NCBI RefSeq assembly: GCF_014805625.2
Contig: NW_023998431.1
Coordinates: 6,084,213 to 6,148,212, forward strand
Direction of reading: 5' to 3'
DNA length: 64,000 nucleotides
Source of the DNA: Glossina fuscipes
Lineage: Eukaryota; Arthropoda; Insecta; Diptera; Glossinidae
The notes below the pieces were generated by a model. It was given only the letters and a program-made list of their open reading frames with translations. It searched no databases and was not told where the DNA came from. The translations under genes and the position numbers were made by a program. Position 1 is the first letter of the stretch; each line of letters starts with the position of its first letter. Positions 1 through 12,564 of the stretch are shown here, piece by piece.

Positions 1-375
1 TCTCTCCAAATCGAAAACGAGAACACATGATCTAGATCACATCTCATCCAAGTAAAAAGAAATTACTGCACCGATAGGAAACTGCGTTTTTCACTGGCCA
101 CATTCCCCACATGGGGAAACTGGCGGCAGTTGTTCCAATTCCAAAGTCTAAAAATGTCCCTATCGCATCGGACTATTGCCCAATCTCTCTTTTATCTTGC
201 CTCTGAAAAGTCTTAGAAAAGATTATGGCACCTAGATTATCTTGGTTTTTGAGTCCTAGAACCTGATTAGAAAACAACAAGTAGCTTTCAAGCAGGGTAG
301 AGGCTACATCGACCCTCTTTTACATATTGATTATTTTACTACCAAAGCAGTTTCGGAGCGGAATCATCCTCTCAA

Positions 376-654
376 TTGGCATTTGACGGACTTGGTTTTC
401 ATGTTATTTCAAGACTAATGAAATCATGGAATGTTGGACCCAAATTCTTCAACTATATCAAAACATTCATCCTGCATCGGCGGTTTATAGATAACGTTAA
501 CAATCATCTCTCTGATACTTTTCCACTAGTGAACAGCATTCCACAACGATCTCCTCTTTCTGTCACGGTTTTTCAGGACGCTTTCAATGAAATCAGTAAA
601 ATTCTTTGCCGTATACCGAGAATTGAATCTACGCGGATTATGTATACATTTTAA
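376..654 (+). pseudogene. RT-domain fragment of LINE copy A
   Basis: The frame reads through the middle of the reverse transcriptase: HVISRLMKSWNVGPKFFNYI, then an IPQRSPLS segment equivalent to the IPQGxPLS motif of active enzymes. The Gly of that motif is replaced by Arg. The FxKAFD segment just upstream is removed by two small deletions. A 7-nt deletion relative to copy C then shifts the frame just before the catalytic box, which itself reads YADY. No functional product is expected. Confidence 0.8.
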
Positions 655-914
655 CAAAAGAAAAAATAGCGCGAAGGCAGTAAACATCCGCGAATCTATT
701 GTACGAGAGATCTCCACATGGGCAAACAAAAATCAAAAGAAATGCACATTTGATGAAAGCAGATATATGATACAGGAAATCGACTGATGCACATTAATGA
801 CTTACCAGTACAAAATGTGCAGACGCTCAATGTTGTCGGGCTCAGGTTTTCCAACAAATAACAAACAATTGGAAGACATACTGTCTTCGGTTAAAAAATT
901 CCATTTTAGCAAGC

Positions 915-1286
915 GTGAATTTTATACAATACGTTGCTTGGAAAAGCCGTGCGCGCATTAACACTATTGCTTATCATACCCGAATGGTTGATTTAAGCAA
1001 GATTGACTACGGTTTGATAATTTATGACAATAGCTGCAAATCTAATATCAACGTCCTTAAACAGGTCTATCATCAAGTTCTTAGAGCATATTGCTACGCC
1101 TTTCGGACGACGTCCATTAACAATATCGTAATTGAAAATGGTCTCCCATCTTTAGAAAATAGACTTTATGAATTACAAGCTGTAATCGTCCCCAAGCTTA
1201 TTAATTCAAACAAATCTATTTTCGGCGAAGATATGAAAAAGATTGCTATTGCCAAGAAAAGAAGTCGTCATTCAATTGCGGTATAG
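915..1286 (+). pseudogene. ORF2 connector fragment of LINE copy A
   Basis: This 123-codon frame is the segment between RT and RNase H. It carries FIQYVAWKSRARINTIAYHT and LSKIDYGLIIYDNSCKSNIN, which align closely with residues read from 19609-19965 on the minus strand of the full-length element. Copy A keeps a 28-nt stretch (AYCYAFRTT region) that the full-length element has lost, so the two copies are complementary here. It is a remnant, not a gene. Confidence 0.8.
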
Positions 1287-1651
1287 TTTGTATGGCGCAA
1301 AGGAATTTTGCGCAACTTTCGTCTTAAACCTCTATGAGTTTTGAAAGACTATCCTTTTCACGTTTCGTCCTCTATGTACAAGAAAGAAGACATTCCAAAT
1401 TACGTTTTCAGGAATCTAATTGCTGGAAAAATCCCAATACTGGACAGTGACGTTTGGAATCTTTTATATACAGATGGCTCTAAATCCCCCTGCCACCAGC
1501 TTGTGCTGTAGTAGGCGGTTCAGGACATCTTCTTCTTAAACATATACTTCACGAAAGTGCTTCAACTATCGCAACCGAAGCGAGAGCTATCCTTTACGCT
1601 ACGAACCTTTCTCATAAAGTTAAACTCAACACTGTCTTTGTTACTGATAAA

Positions 1652-1942
1652 ATGCTTTGGCTTTATCGTGTGCGAAGTCATATCGGCTTATTGGGAAATG
1701 AGCTAGCTGATCGAGCAGCGAAGTCTGCTGCCTCTGCACCTCTAATTATGGTGGATGTCATGGGCCTTCAAAGATACATTAGAAGAAAAGTTAAAGAGAG
1801 AATTATAGAAGGAAAGCTACAATACTATTATCAGCACTATTCTTCTATTAACCCTCAATTAATTCCATCTTCATATCCCACAAATATTAAGGAAGTCAAG
1901 ATCAAAACATTTTCGAAAATCCGTCTTGGCGATAATATGTAA
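1652..1942 (+). pseudogene. RNase H and C-terminal fragment of LINE copy A
   Basis: The frame contains RSHIGLLGNELADRAAKSAA, the last conserved block of the retroelement RNase H domain with its terminal catalytic Asp, followed by the LINE C-terminal region (DVMGLQRYIRRKVKERI). The 33 codons that should precede it, from VTDSLSVL to the strand before MLW, are deleted in frame at 1648/1649. The remaining C-terminus is cut short by a deletion that joins coding sequence directly to the 3' UTR. Confidence 0.75.
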
Positions 1943-3809
1943 TGTTCGTTTCTAAAATATAGCCGATAGTTTGTGTTGCTACTGCTCAATATCTTTTCTC
2001 TTTTTGATCTAAGAATTTATTTCATTAGCCTCAAGTTGTGATAATAATAATAACTTTTTAAGAAAAAAAAAGAAGAAATAAAAACTCATTGAAATCGTAG
2101 TAGCTTCCAACCATCGCCTTAAGTTAAATCGATCTTATTTTAATTAAGAAATTTATGGTTACCGAACCATTCCAAAATTACTCGACGCATTTGTGTATTG
2201 CGTGGGAACTTGATGTCTTTTCTTCCCCGAACGAAGTTTAATAACCACGTTTAATACGGAAGTTTAATAGGACGGTCTATTGATCGCAGCGGACTCGTAA
2301 CACAAAGGACACAATCCAGCATTATCTTGCTCAATGTGGCCTAAGCCCGAACGAAGACATTCTTATATACAATTACTTGAAAAGCTTTCATTAAGGATAC
2401 TCCGCAAGCGAATTATAAAGTTGCCATAATCCTGACAATCGTAACGACCAGGTCGAATCTCTAGTCTACACATAACTTCAGATATACAGTTATAACATAC
2501 TCGGAATTTGTCTGGGATTTGTTAAATTACAATTACGTGAATTTGATCGTTTGAATTTGAAATTGGTCCCCAAGCAATGTATGTAATATTGGTTTAGTTG
2601 CGTCTGGTCGGAAACAATATCTTACCGTGGATTAAGACGGTCTGAAATTGATCAACCTTCCGACTTCTCATAAAAGAAGACCTGCTCTTGATGTCACCTT
2701 TGTTTTTAAACTGAGAAATGGCAAAGCTCACAAGTAGCATTCTTTGACGAACACCACATAGCGTGTGCCAGTGCTTTGCTTTAAAAGATTGTCTGAAACG
2801 ACAGCTTAATGAAATACACAAAAATGACTTTTTAAAGTTAACTGAGAAAAGTTGGAATTTTAGAAAAAAATTTTAATTATAAATTTTTTTACAACTATTT
2901 AAAAAAAGCCTTAAGAGAAAAAAAGGGAAAACCAAAACCTTATTTTATAATACTTGGTATTAGTTTGTGTACGATATTTTATAATGAAATAAAGCGAAAA
3001 TAATAGAACGTGTATATTGTATGCATCCCATATACTACAGATTAATCATATTTTAAAGTGACTTAACGTCAATAATAACGCAAGCATGAAAGATTCTTAA
3101 TATACGTTGCCTCATTTTCATACATGAATTATTATGAACGATAATCGGACCTTTGATCTGTTTTGCTAAATTTATGACGGAAGATTTATACAGCGAAAGC
3201 TTAAGAGCAAAGTTGAAAATAATCAAATCACTAAAACCATAGTATTGAAAACTATAACACCTAAGAGAAAGACAAAAATGATTAATTTCTAGATAAATGT
3301 CAGTGAGGTTTATATGCCTGATTTGTAATACCCGAACTCAACCTGATGAGAATGAGAAAAAAGCTTGAATGCAGACAAGCAGATATACAGATTGTATGCA
3401 TGTAATTCAGTTAGAATGTTCGCGCTTTTCAGAAACTTTGTATGTCTTATTGGATCTTCGATATAAAATATTTTAACAACGGACCATTATTGGAAACTCT
3501 ATACACACAAATGTTATCACGAAATGCATGCTTGCCTACTTTCAGGCATTTCAGACACCCTTTTTTTCTTTTTTTTTCTTTATGTCACCTACACAAGTGT
3601 ACTTAAAAATTGTTTTCTATCATCACTGCATCATGTATTATTCATATGTAGTAAATATGTTTGCATACATTTATAAAAATGAATATTTTCGTAGAAACAC
3701 ATTTACGCTTTTGATATATTAGTTAGGTATTTGTCTATTTAACTCAAAACATATTGTTTGTGCTCAACGTTTATATTATATACAAACAAAACGTTTCAAA
3801 TACAGTTCT

Positions 3810-3862
3810 AATATATATATATATCTATATATATATCTATATATATATATATAGATAGATAT
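3810..3862. repeat. (TA)n microsatellite, interrupted
   Basis: Alternating TA/AT interrupted by ATCTAT and ATAGATAG units. Confidence 0.9.
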
Positions 3863-4981
3863 TATTTATATATAAAATAAACTTTTATTTATTTTTTCGT
3901 TGATATTCATAAATTTTTTTACGGTATCAATTTGCATGCCTTTACTAAATCATGTAAAAGAAGAATATATACATTTTTACATGAAATGTTGAAATTATTT
4001 CAATCCAATATTAATAGTAGGTTTTTTTTTCGTTCTATATATGCTATGAAAAGGCTTACGGTATTTAATTTGTAGCGTAGTTAACATATGAACCCATAAG
4101 ATTCAGATTTCTTAACCTATCTGTGAATTATTGTTTCAGTGTTACAAGTAGTTGCTTTATTAATTAATTAGACAATCAGTGGTTTGAATATCATAAAAGT
4201 CGTGTCATTTAAACGACTGTGAATCGTAGAGAAATCGTTTCACCGAAATGATACGAAAATTTTAATAAGAATCCCTTGCGTGTTAGATCTTTCTGAAGAT
4301 AACAGTCCTAGAACTTATCGAGCAATACGTTACATACAGTGTAATTATTATACTCGTATATAAATTTTCTTCATTCAAATTTTTCGTTAAGAGATATTAT
4401 AATTTTCAATATGTGACCGATGATTTATAACAGATAGTGATGAGAAACTAGGCTCACGTACTACTCACTATGAACATGTATTTGAATTATATAGTAATCT
4501 CTAAAAGATATCTCAAAATTTGTACCTATGCTCCTCGTTAGCTTCACAACATATAAGAAGTGTATGCAAAAAGTTAATACAACAACTTTCAATTCCCAAT
4601 CGATCAAATCAAATAATTTGTTAGGGCGTATCAAAATTTACAATTCGTCCGTATATCAATGTTTAAGGATTCCCACAAAATTAATTAAACAACGTTTAAT
4701 TAAATATTCGTTCTTTTTTTTTTTAAAACTATTTTTATGGTCGAAATATTTTATGCTGCTTTTTTTTTTCTTTTACTGTTGGATATTTAAAAAGTACGCT
4801 TATGTCAATATCAGTTCCAACATCCTCCAATTTCACACCAACTTCCACCGCAAAAACAATTTCCGATACATGGATTTTGTTACTAATTTTCTCTTCTTTC
4901 TTTTTTTTTTCTATTTTTCCTACTACAGGAGTATATGCATATATAAATGTATGTATAAATGTATATGTATATATGTATATA

Positions 4982-4983
<2 letters not shown>

Positions 4984-5025
<42 letters not shown>

Positions 5026-5026
5026 T
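4984..5026. repeat. (TA)n microsatellite
   Basis: Alternating TA with one TATATG interruption; it produces spurious Tyr-Ile repeats in translated frames. Confidence 0.92.
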
Positions 5027-5304
5027 TGTCGTTGAGGACATCAGTGTGTGTGCGATGTAGATAAATTTATTACTTAATCACATATGTAGAATATGTATAG
5101 GGATCTGTGTTTTTAATATTCGATAGTTGAACATATTTGACTATTTTGTACCAATTACTTGTCTGCTAAAATATTTAGCAAATATCAGAAACCACAGTGA
5201 TAGCATTTGAGCATTAGGTTAAAAAAAAGGAAGCTTTTTGTCTAAATTCAAAAAAAAAAAAGGGAGGAAAGAATTTAAAACAATAGCCGGTTTATTTAAT
5301 TATA

Positions 5305-5346
5305 TTTCATTTTTCTATTTCTATTTTTATTTCGTTTCCTTTAAAG
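5305..5346 (+). promoter_or_regulatory. 3' splice acceptor with polypyrimidine tract
   Basis: An almost uninterrupted T/C-rich run leads into TTTCCTTTAAAG directly before an open, Ig-like coding segment. The AG at 5345-5346 is the predicted acceptor. The run of about 40 pyrimidine-rich bases is unusually good for this AT-rich region. Confidence 0.8.
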
Positions 5347-5448
5347 ATGGACCACAAACACAGCCGCCTAGATTTACAACACAACCTTCGTCATCCGGAT
5401 CTATAGTTAGCGAAGGACGCACAAAAATTCTTCAGTGTCATGCCTTAG
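5347..5448 (+). CDS. sdk: Sidekick exon, first half of Ig domain 1
   Basis: An internal exon of 102 bp with a strong acceptor before it and GTAAGT after it. It is phase 1 at both ends: the first two bases complete a codon and the last base, G, starts the next. That symmetry is typical of Ig-domain exons. It encodes 33 whole codons, including PPRFTTQPSSSGSIVSEGR followed by TKILQCHAL. The Cys would be the B-strand cysteine of an Ig fold; the partner Trp and Cys must be in a later exon. From memory, this matches the start of Ig1 in Drosophila Sidekick, a large transmembrane adhesion protein with Ig and fibronectin III domains acting at cell vertices and in synaptic layer choice. The upstream signal-peptide exon and the next exon (expected WLKDG-type motif) were not found. 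Another Ig-family adhesion gene is the main alternative. Confidence 0.8.
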
Positions 5449-5454
5449 GTAAGT
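5449..5454 (+). promoter_or_regulatory. 5' splice donor GTAAGT
   Basis: A perfect consensus donor directly follows the Ig-like reading frame, and the frame closes three codons later (TAG at 5457-5459). Confidence 0.85.
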
Positions 5455-7547
5455 TATAGACTAAATATTTGCCGCAGATCGACTTAGACATAAATATTAT
5501 ATAATAAACGAATTTGTACGCCTGCGGTGCCGTGTCGACGACATCCAACTCAAAATTGTCTCAATAATCGATATGCGAAATAGGGGTCACCTCACAAAAA
5601 TATGAATTATTGTGTACGTCGATTCGATTATTTCAACAAGATATTCAGCTGTTCGCTTATTCGGGCGATTATAGCGACTTAACGTTAACAATAAGGCAGG
5701 TAAAAAAAACTTCATAGATAAACTATTTACAATTGCTGAACCGACTGAAATAGTGCATTCTAGGGGCAACATCTTTCGATAGGTCCCCACCTTCGATATC
5801 TTTGCGAAGGCACATCTTCAACAATATTAACTTTCCGTGTTTGACACGCACCTTGTAAAGTTTTTTTTTTTTTTTGTGAACAGTTATTTAACACGCCTTG
5901 TTAGAATAGGTATACACAAAGTGTCGGCATTTTCAAATCCACTTTATGTAAGAAATAATATAGAAATAATTGAAATATGCGTTAATGACTAAGACCAGTT
6001 TTGGTGCAGACCGATTTATTATTATACCGATCAATTTAGAACCATTTTTTGAATCGATTTAAATTTAATTACTTTTCCGACCACTCCCCATACAGGGGCT
6101 TGCTTTCAAAAAGCCGTTAAGTGAAATTAAAAAACAACCATTTTTACAATTTCTCCAAAAAAAAAAAAAAAATTACTGAATTATAGTATTTCGCTAAGCT
6201 AAATTAACGTGGAAAATTTAAATGGCACAAGGCAATGCTTTGAACACTCCCTCATATTAAAAATCCTATTAAAAGTAAGCCTTTTTCTGGCGACGAAATC
6301 AAACTTTCTATGTTTCTTGATGAAAATTGATTCGTACAGAAATTTATTTAAAATTAAAAGGATTCTCATTAAAATTAATTCTCGTTAAAAATAAAAGGAT
6401 TCTCATGAAGAGGAGGCTCTACACGGTAAATAAGCCTAATTTTATTAAGAGAATTTGAAAAGGAAATTGATTTTGCTAAATTTGAAACGCATCACCTCTG
6501 CCCGCTTCCTTGCCGGGCGTCTGATGTAACGTAATTCTTAACGTTGAAGCAAGATATCATTTTTGATATTTTATTAAGAAAATAATTGAACAATTGCTTT
6601 AAATGAAATGGTCCGGAGAAATCGAAGACCGGCTTTAATCGATTATAATGTTTTTATTGGTTGTATATTCGATTCAGAAAAAGTTAACGAGACTCCTATA
6701 CGTTTGCGTCTCTCTTTTAAAGACTCGGGCGTAATGTTGTAATTCGTCTGACATCTATTCATATTTATGCACTGTCTATCCAAAGGTTTGTTATCTTCTA
6801 CTTTAATAAGTAATCGGACACATGCATGCGTGCACATGTGTATATATGTACGTACATTAATCGAAATTATATTTGTACTGTACTTTTTATGAGATGTGCT
6901 GCAACAGTACCTGATGGACATAAGAGGAAATTTACACTATCTACTAAGAAGAGAAAATGTTAAACTAAAATTCGATTTACATATAAAAGGATTGTTCGAA
7001 TTTTATTAATTACGCATAAGAGCCTCTCCGATGAACCTTACACTTACACAACTAAACGACGAATTATATTTTTACAAAAAACATTTGAACTTTTCGTTAT
7101 TTTTATTTTAATTCAAAATTAATTTACATTTCGCTTGGAAGTGTTTGTCTTCGCCATCAATATTATCATTGACTGCATTTACCATCTCGTATCATTCTCT
7201 TGCAGTAGATAATTGTGATGAATTTAACAACTGCTGAGATATTGTAAAACGATACCAAACATTTCTTCGAACATAATGAACTAGAAAAATAATAATATTT
7301 TTATGGGGTTTCCTTTTCACAGTTCTCTTTCTCTCGTTCGTTTTCTTCTTCACCCTTTCCCTCCATAGCTTTGTCATTTGTATTCTTAGAGCTCACGCCA
7401 GTTTATTTGGAAACGTCTTAAGGTGTGCGTGTATATGGTTTAAGGTATATTATGTAACGCGTCCAATTTCATCCATGTGTCAGGTTTTAGATATCAACCA
7501 AACGAGAAACCAAACAATCATTTTTACTGCTGTTGTTACTCATGCTT

Positions 7548-7612
7548 TTTTCGTTGCTGTTGTTGTTGTTATTATTATTATTATTATTATATTCATTATT
7601 ATTATTGTTGTT
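7548..7612. repeat. (TTG)n/(TTA)n trinucleotide repeat
   Basis: GTTGTT units grade into about ten ATT units and back into GTT units. Confidence 0.85.
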
Positions 7613-7664
7613 GCTTGTGCTGGTCAAACTAAGTTAACGTTTCTTGACACTTGAAAGCATTAAT

Positions 7665-7708
7665 ATAGAGAGAGAAAAACACAGAGAAAGAGAGAGAGAG
7701 AGAGAGAA
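7665..7708. repeat. (GA)n microsatellite
   Basis: Purine-only AGAG array with AAAAACAC interruptions. Confidence 0.88.
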
Positions 7709-10700
7709 AATTTCAAGTTAACGTTGTGTACCTGTATCCATTTTCTAAGAGAATTTTCGATTTGTTCGGCAAAAGACTTTCAACTTTTGTTTTTTATGTA
7801 TCTATACAAAGAATTAGAATATACACGCATTCACACGTGCGTAATGTATATATATATATGTATATGCACTGCAATGCAAATGTAATATATATTTTGGATA
7901 TTTGCTGATAGGAGGCGCAATACAAATATCTTGTGATCTTGTTTACCGTCTAAAAGTTGAACACAATAAAGAAATTGAAGTAATATTCGAAAATTTCTAA
8001 AATGGTCATCGGTTCTCTCACATCCCTTAAGCCGAATTGATGAATAATTAAACCATAACTCCGTTTCTTTTAAGGCATTTTTTTAATAGCAGAGTATCAT
8101 AAAATGCTTCATGTTTTTTATCGGGTTTTTCGTAACGAATTTAAATATGGTTTACAAATTTTGCGCCAATAACTTCACAGCATTAGTAATAATATTAACA
8201 AACTAAGAAATCACGAAAAAGAGGATTGATTGTCTCTCTGATGGCATTCTCATAATCAAATTTCTTTCTCTCCTTTTTTTCTGTAGCGCAGTAGTGTCTC
8301 TCATAATTTCGACGCGATTTCTGCAGTGTTGTGTTTTAAGTTTTATTAAATGGCTGTTCTGACTAGTTTTCTTATACGGCAAGGTGAATGCCGCAAAAAC
8401 AGTAACAGCAACCAAAATGAAATCAATTGAACGGTACTTTATTTAGAACGTTATTTAAATTAAAAAAAAAAAATGTCACTGAAACCGAAAACGAAAGACT
8501 TTCAAAGCCAAAAGTATCAAGATCGTAAAAGACGAGCTAAAGAAATTTAAGAACATTTTAACTTTTACAAGCACACAAACTAACATATGTACTCGTATGA
8601 ATGTATGCACATGCATATATGTATATCTACAGTGCTGAGTAGTGCTAAAGAAGCAAACTTTCGATTAAAGCGTTTTATTCTTTCTGTTAAAAAAAAAATT
8701 AAGAAACTGAACGAACGAACTGTAATCGACGCGTTCGACGTGAGTTTGATATAAAAGTTTCTTTCATTACCTTTTTGTGGCATCTTCATCGAACATCATC
8801 TCTAATGATACGATTCCTTCGATGGATCTGTAGCAAATTACTGCGTGTGTTTGAAACTAAGTATTAGAGATTACGGGTTTCTTTCAAACAAAATTTGTTT
8901 CAAAAATACTTCGACAATTAAAAAGTTAAATTAATCCTTATAAAATCAATCAACTGATCTCATTGCTCGTAGACTACAATAAAGCTAGCGATATATTGTA
9001 GAGAAAATGGAATAAGGCGGCTGTGCTTACTCACGCCTTTTATAGAGCAACGATATTTTTTTTTTTTTTTATTTTAATAAAGCTGGTGGGTATTAATAAT
9101 TTCACAGTAAGAGATTTTCCGATGCAAAGGTCATCAGTAGACATTATTTCAAAGTGCTGAGGAACTCTTTTCCTCTAATTGTGCACATTAGAACAGTGCA
9201 ACATCACGAAACTTTTATGTTTAAATAATATTTTTTTTATTTATTATACCACAAGCATGTAACAGTAAATTGTTGCTTTAATATTGCACAATACTGTATA
9301 TATATATATGAGTACAATAGCTTGTTTTTCTTCTACTTGCGTTTCATTCTCGTTTGCTTTGAAAATTTCTCATTGATAAGTCTTCTTGTGTTAGTGAACT
9401 CGCACCGAAGGGCTGAATAAGTGGCTATTGGACAGACAAAGTTTGCTCTCTTTAGTGCTCAAGTGCATTTACAAATAAACTTATTAAGTAAACGTTCGCT
9501 TTGAAAGTAATTCACCTGACATTCTAAAGACCAGCATTTTTGCAATCTTGTTCTTTTTTTCATTCTTGTTATTGTCGTTTTTAGTTATAAAAGTCTTCTT
9601 TCTAATCCTTAAATTTAAAAATTCAAAATCTATCTTGCTTTACCTTCGTCTTTAGGCATTCAGTGTAAGTAGCTAAAGTTGAATTTCTCAATGATTCCAA
9701 CCCCATAAGCACGCAGAGCGATTTGTGGTCCGCTTGAAAGTGTTGGCTATCAATTTACTTAAATTATGATACCTTCGTAAAAAATTTATTAAATGAAAAG
9801 GCAAACATAGCAAAAAAAACCAAATGTATGATCCAAAGCAAAGAACGATTACAGACACATCTACCATGAATAAAATACTAAAAGATCTTTTACCAAATGG
9901 AATTGTTTCTTTAAAGGGAAACCAATTAGTTTCGAAAAATATGCGAAAAGACAATACTAAAACTTAAAAAAAAATTTTGAAAAACTTTAGAAAATATGTA
10001 AGTGAAAACTTAATATGAATTAATACATTTATGAAATGGAAATACTTGAAATTTTGGGTTCGCTTATTAAGGTTCTCACGTAATTTGCAAGACCATATTA
10101 GACAAGATAGTGAATAAGTTTTTGCCGATTTCGAAAAGATAATAAAACGATTACTGAAGAATATATGCATACTTAGGGCAACGCGATTATTTACTTACAC
10201 GTTAAATTCAGCGAAAATAAATTAAGAGCCGATTTCAAATAACTTAAAATATAATAATAATTAAATAATAATTCATGTACAAATAAATAAGAAAGAAAAA
10301 AAAACATGTACACAGCTTGCACAGAGGTACAGCCGCAACCAGTAGAGATCCAAGTTGCAAGCGAATCCCTAAGCCAATGCAAATATGCAAAAGCTTGGCA
10401 ACCGATACACAAACCACACGAGTTAATTATACAACCATAATGAGATGTTAAGACTGCAAATTAATTTAAATACAAACATTGGCAAATCGTGCGTATTAAG
10501 CAAATTTGTTTTGAGAAACTTTAAAGAATCCGATATTGAGATTCAGTGATAGACATCATTTAGATTTCTGCAAAGAACTAACTCTAAACGGGGTAAACGG
10601 CTCATAATTATATTTACATTAGCTCAGCTTAATGAATACGAAGTGCCTAGAGAAACGATTAGGGATATTAAAGTTTATCTCACCAAGTGATGTTGTCGAG

Positions 10701-11227
10701 TCGATAGTATCATTAACTAACTTAATTGACAATCAATCTACGTTTTTGAAGTGACGGTAAGCATAACAGAAGCAACCTATATTCATAAGAAGGCAGAGAG
10801 AGAAACGGGCCCAAACCCAAATTCTTAAAGCCATGTAGCCAGAATTGCGTTTGAATGGATTCAATTGAGTGGAAATAACACCTATACCATACAGAGACCA
10901 CACAACCGAAGCATGCTCAAGTATTGGTCTAACTAAGCAAATGTATAGTTTTTTTGTAATGTAAGGATCCTTCAGCTCTTTGGACCACTTCTTAATGAAA
11001 CCAGGCGTGGATCTAGGTTTACTTAAAGAGAGCTCAACGTGCAAACGACGTAATCATTCGTCGAATAAAGCCCCTAAGACGACGACCGACTTAACGTTTC
11101 CCAACTTGAATAAGTCAACGAAATACTCAGTACTGAATGACTTTCTACTTAAGAAAGAAAGCTTCTTTTATTTTTTTAGACTTAATTTCATAAAGTTAAC
11201 GAACAACATGTAACCAAATTATTTAAG

Positions 11228-11330
11228 TCAGTTTGAAGCTGATACGATTGCGATTCCAGGGAAAAGGAAGAAAACAGTTTAATATCGTCAGCGTACATTA
11301 ATATCTGGCTGGATTTAATCGCAGAGGTGA
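11228..11330 (-). pseudogene. RT catalytic box of the PHD-type LINE
   Basis: One frame reads SSQILMYADDIKLFSSFSLE and then a Gln/Leu-rich helix ending DLNNLVTC. This is the standard YADD palm motif and the following region of non-LTR reverse transcriptases. The two catalytic aspartates are preserved although surrounding frames are broken. Confidence 0.85.
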
Positions 11331-12050
11331 GAGCACTAAATTATAAATTAAATAAAAGGGGTCCTAAATGGCTGCCTTAAGGGACGCCAGATGTCACAGG
11401 AAATTCATCCGAGGTGATAAAGTTAAACGAACCCCTGAATGATCTGTTACGCAAATGAGAGCGTATCCATTTCACTAACAACAAAGCCAGAGACCCGGAG
11501 TTTGAGGATCAACAAGTTATGGTTAACTAAGTCAAACGGTTTACTAAAATGGCAAACAAAAAACATGGCAAGTAAATTTTGAGAGATTCGTAAAAGTTGA
11601 TCGCGATACCTTTATAGTTCGCAACATATTTCTATATTTGCCATGTGGAATAAGGAGACTACTCTTCCAACACATAGGGAAAAAACCTGATTTCAACGGC
11701 TGATGAAACGTGATTTGAGGTTCAATATCACGAGAGGACTCAGAGCCATTGCAAGAAATCTGCGAGGAATATCTGGAGGTTTTTCTTTTGGAATTGACTA
11801 TCTTAAAAAAATATTTAGGAGTAATGAGCAGTGAAGATTTTCTCAACTGAAGGACGTAATTAAATCGGTGTCTTGCAGCAGAGTAGGCGAAATAGACATA
11901 AATAGAACCACTTTTCACAAATTTTTCGAAAAGTTTGTTTTTCCTATTTTTACAATATTTAATTGTCTTTTTAAACTATGGCCAGCATCTGCTTCGAGCA
12001 CGAGGTCGCTTGGTCGGAACGGATACAGAAATATCTATATTTAATACATT

Positions 12051-12564
12051 TTAGAACAATGATAGTAGGATTCCAATATCCCCAGCAGAAAAACTTAGCA
12101 TAATCTGTGAATGTCGAGATTTAAACAGTAATATATTGGTTTTATTACAATCGTAATGTTTATTTGGAGAAGTTGGATGTGACACATTGGAATGGTTTAA
12201 AGGACCATCATGCCTGCAATATAAGGAAATGCAAATTGATGGATGATACGGATCCTCAGGTAAACTAAAAGATGGGCAGCGATTTGTAGCTATCTCAGGG
12301 AAATTAGCAAAGCATAGATCAAGCAGTCTGCCGTTACAGTACAGGAGTACGGTTGTATCGCAGTAAATTACGATCAAATAAGTCATTGAGAGACACAATA
12401 GCTCTATCAGATGTTGAACTGGGGATCATACAGCAAGAATTATCACTATAACAGCAAGTAACTTGTGGCAAATTGAAGTTCCTCAACGCTATGCCTATAT
12501 CAGTAGGTGTAGACTTTTCCACCACGTCACAAATAAGAGCGCATTTGAGGGAACAAGGGAGCAA
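12051..12564 (-). pseudogene. Endonuclease fragment of the PHD-type LINE
   Basis: Two overlapping frames contain blocks typical of the second half of an AP-like LINE endonuclease. The first is ALRNFNLPQVT, where active enzymes have GDFNLP. The second is RLLDLCFAN followed by LPEDPYHPSI, which supplies the terminal His. The Asp of GDFN is gone, so the enzyme would be inactive even without the frameshift. Confidence 0.7.

Larger units (their letters stand above)
1..2055 (+). mobile_element. I-like LINE copy A, dead partial copy
   Basis: This is a decayed copy of the same LINE family as the full-length element at 18413-23798, in the opposite orientation. It enters from the left edge inside the reverse-transcriptase region and runs through RT, the ORF2 connector, RNase H and the 3' UTR to a tail of TAA-type repeats near 2040-2055. 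Visible pieces include an RT stretch at about 376-654, the connector at 915-1286 and RNase H/C-terminal sequence at 1652-1942. Lesions include loss of the motif around the first RT catalytic Asp (about 362-389), YADD changed to YADY (630-641), a 99-nt loss in RNase H at 1648/1649 and a large 3' deletion near 1935. Nearly all are shared with copy C. The LINE identity is firm; the 5' end lies outside the window. Confidence 0.9.
2056..5346. other. Intron sequence, no gene seen
   Basis: AT-rich DNA with frequent poly-T and poly-A runs and no coding segment I can support. A longer open frame at 4528-5064 is dominated by Phe, Tyr and Ile from T-runs and TA repeats and is discounted. It is inferred to lie in the intron preceding the exon at 5347. 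Confidence 0.6.
5455..10739. other. Intron sequence, no gene seen
   Basis: AT-rich non-coding sequence with microsatellites and homopolymer runs. Open frames here are short, with no recognisable domain. It is inferred to be the start of the very large intron after the Ig exon. Confidence 0.6.

Noticed and set aside
4528..5064. 178-codon open frame on the + strand
   Set aside because: Made of Phe/Leu runs from poly-T and Tyr-Ile repeats from a TA array; no domain and no coding composition.
7548..7612. Short direct repeats as a CRISPR array
   Set aside because: Trinucleotide microsatellite in a eukaryotic genome; there are no spacers and no cas genes.
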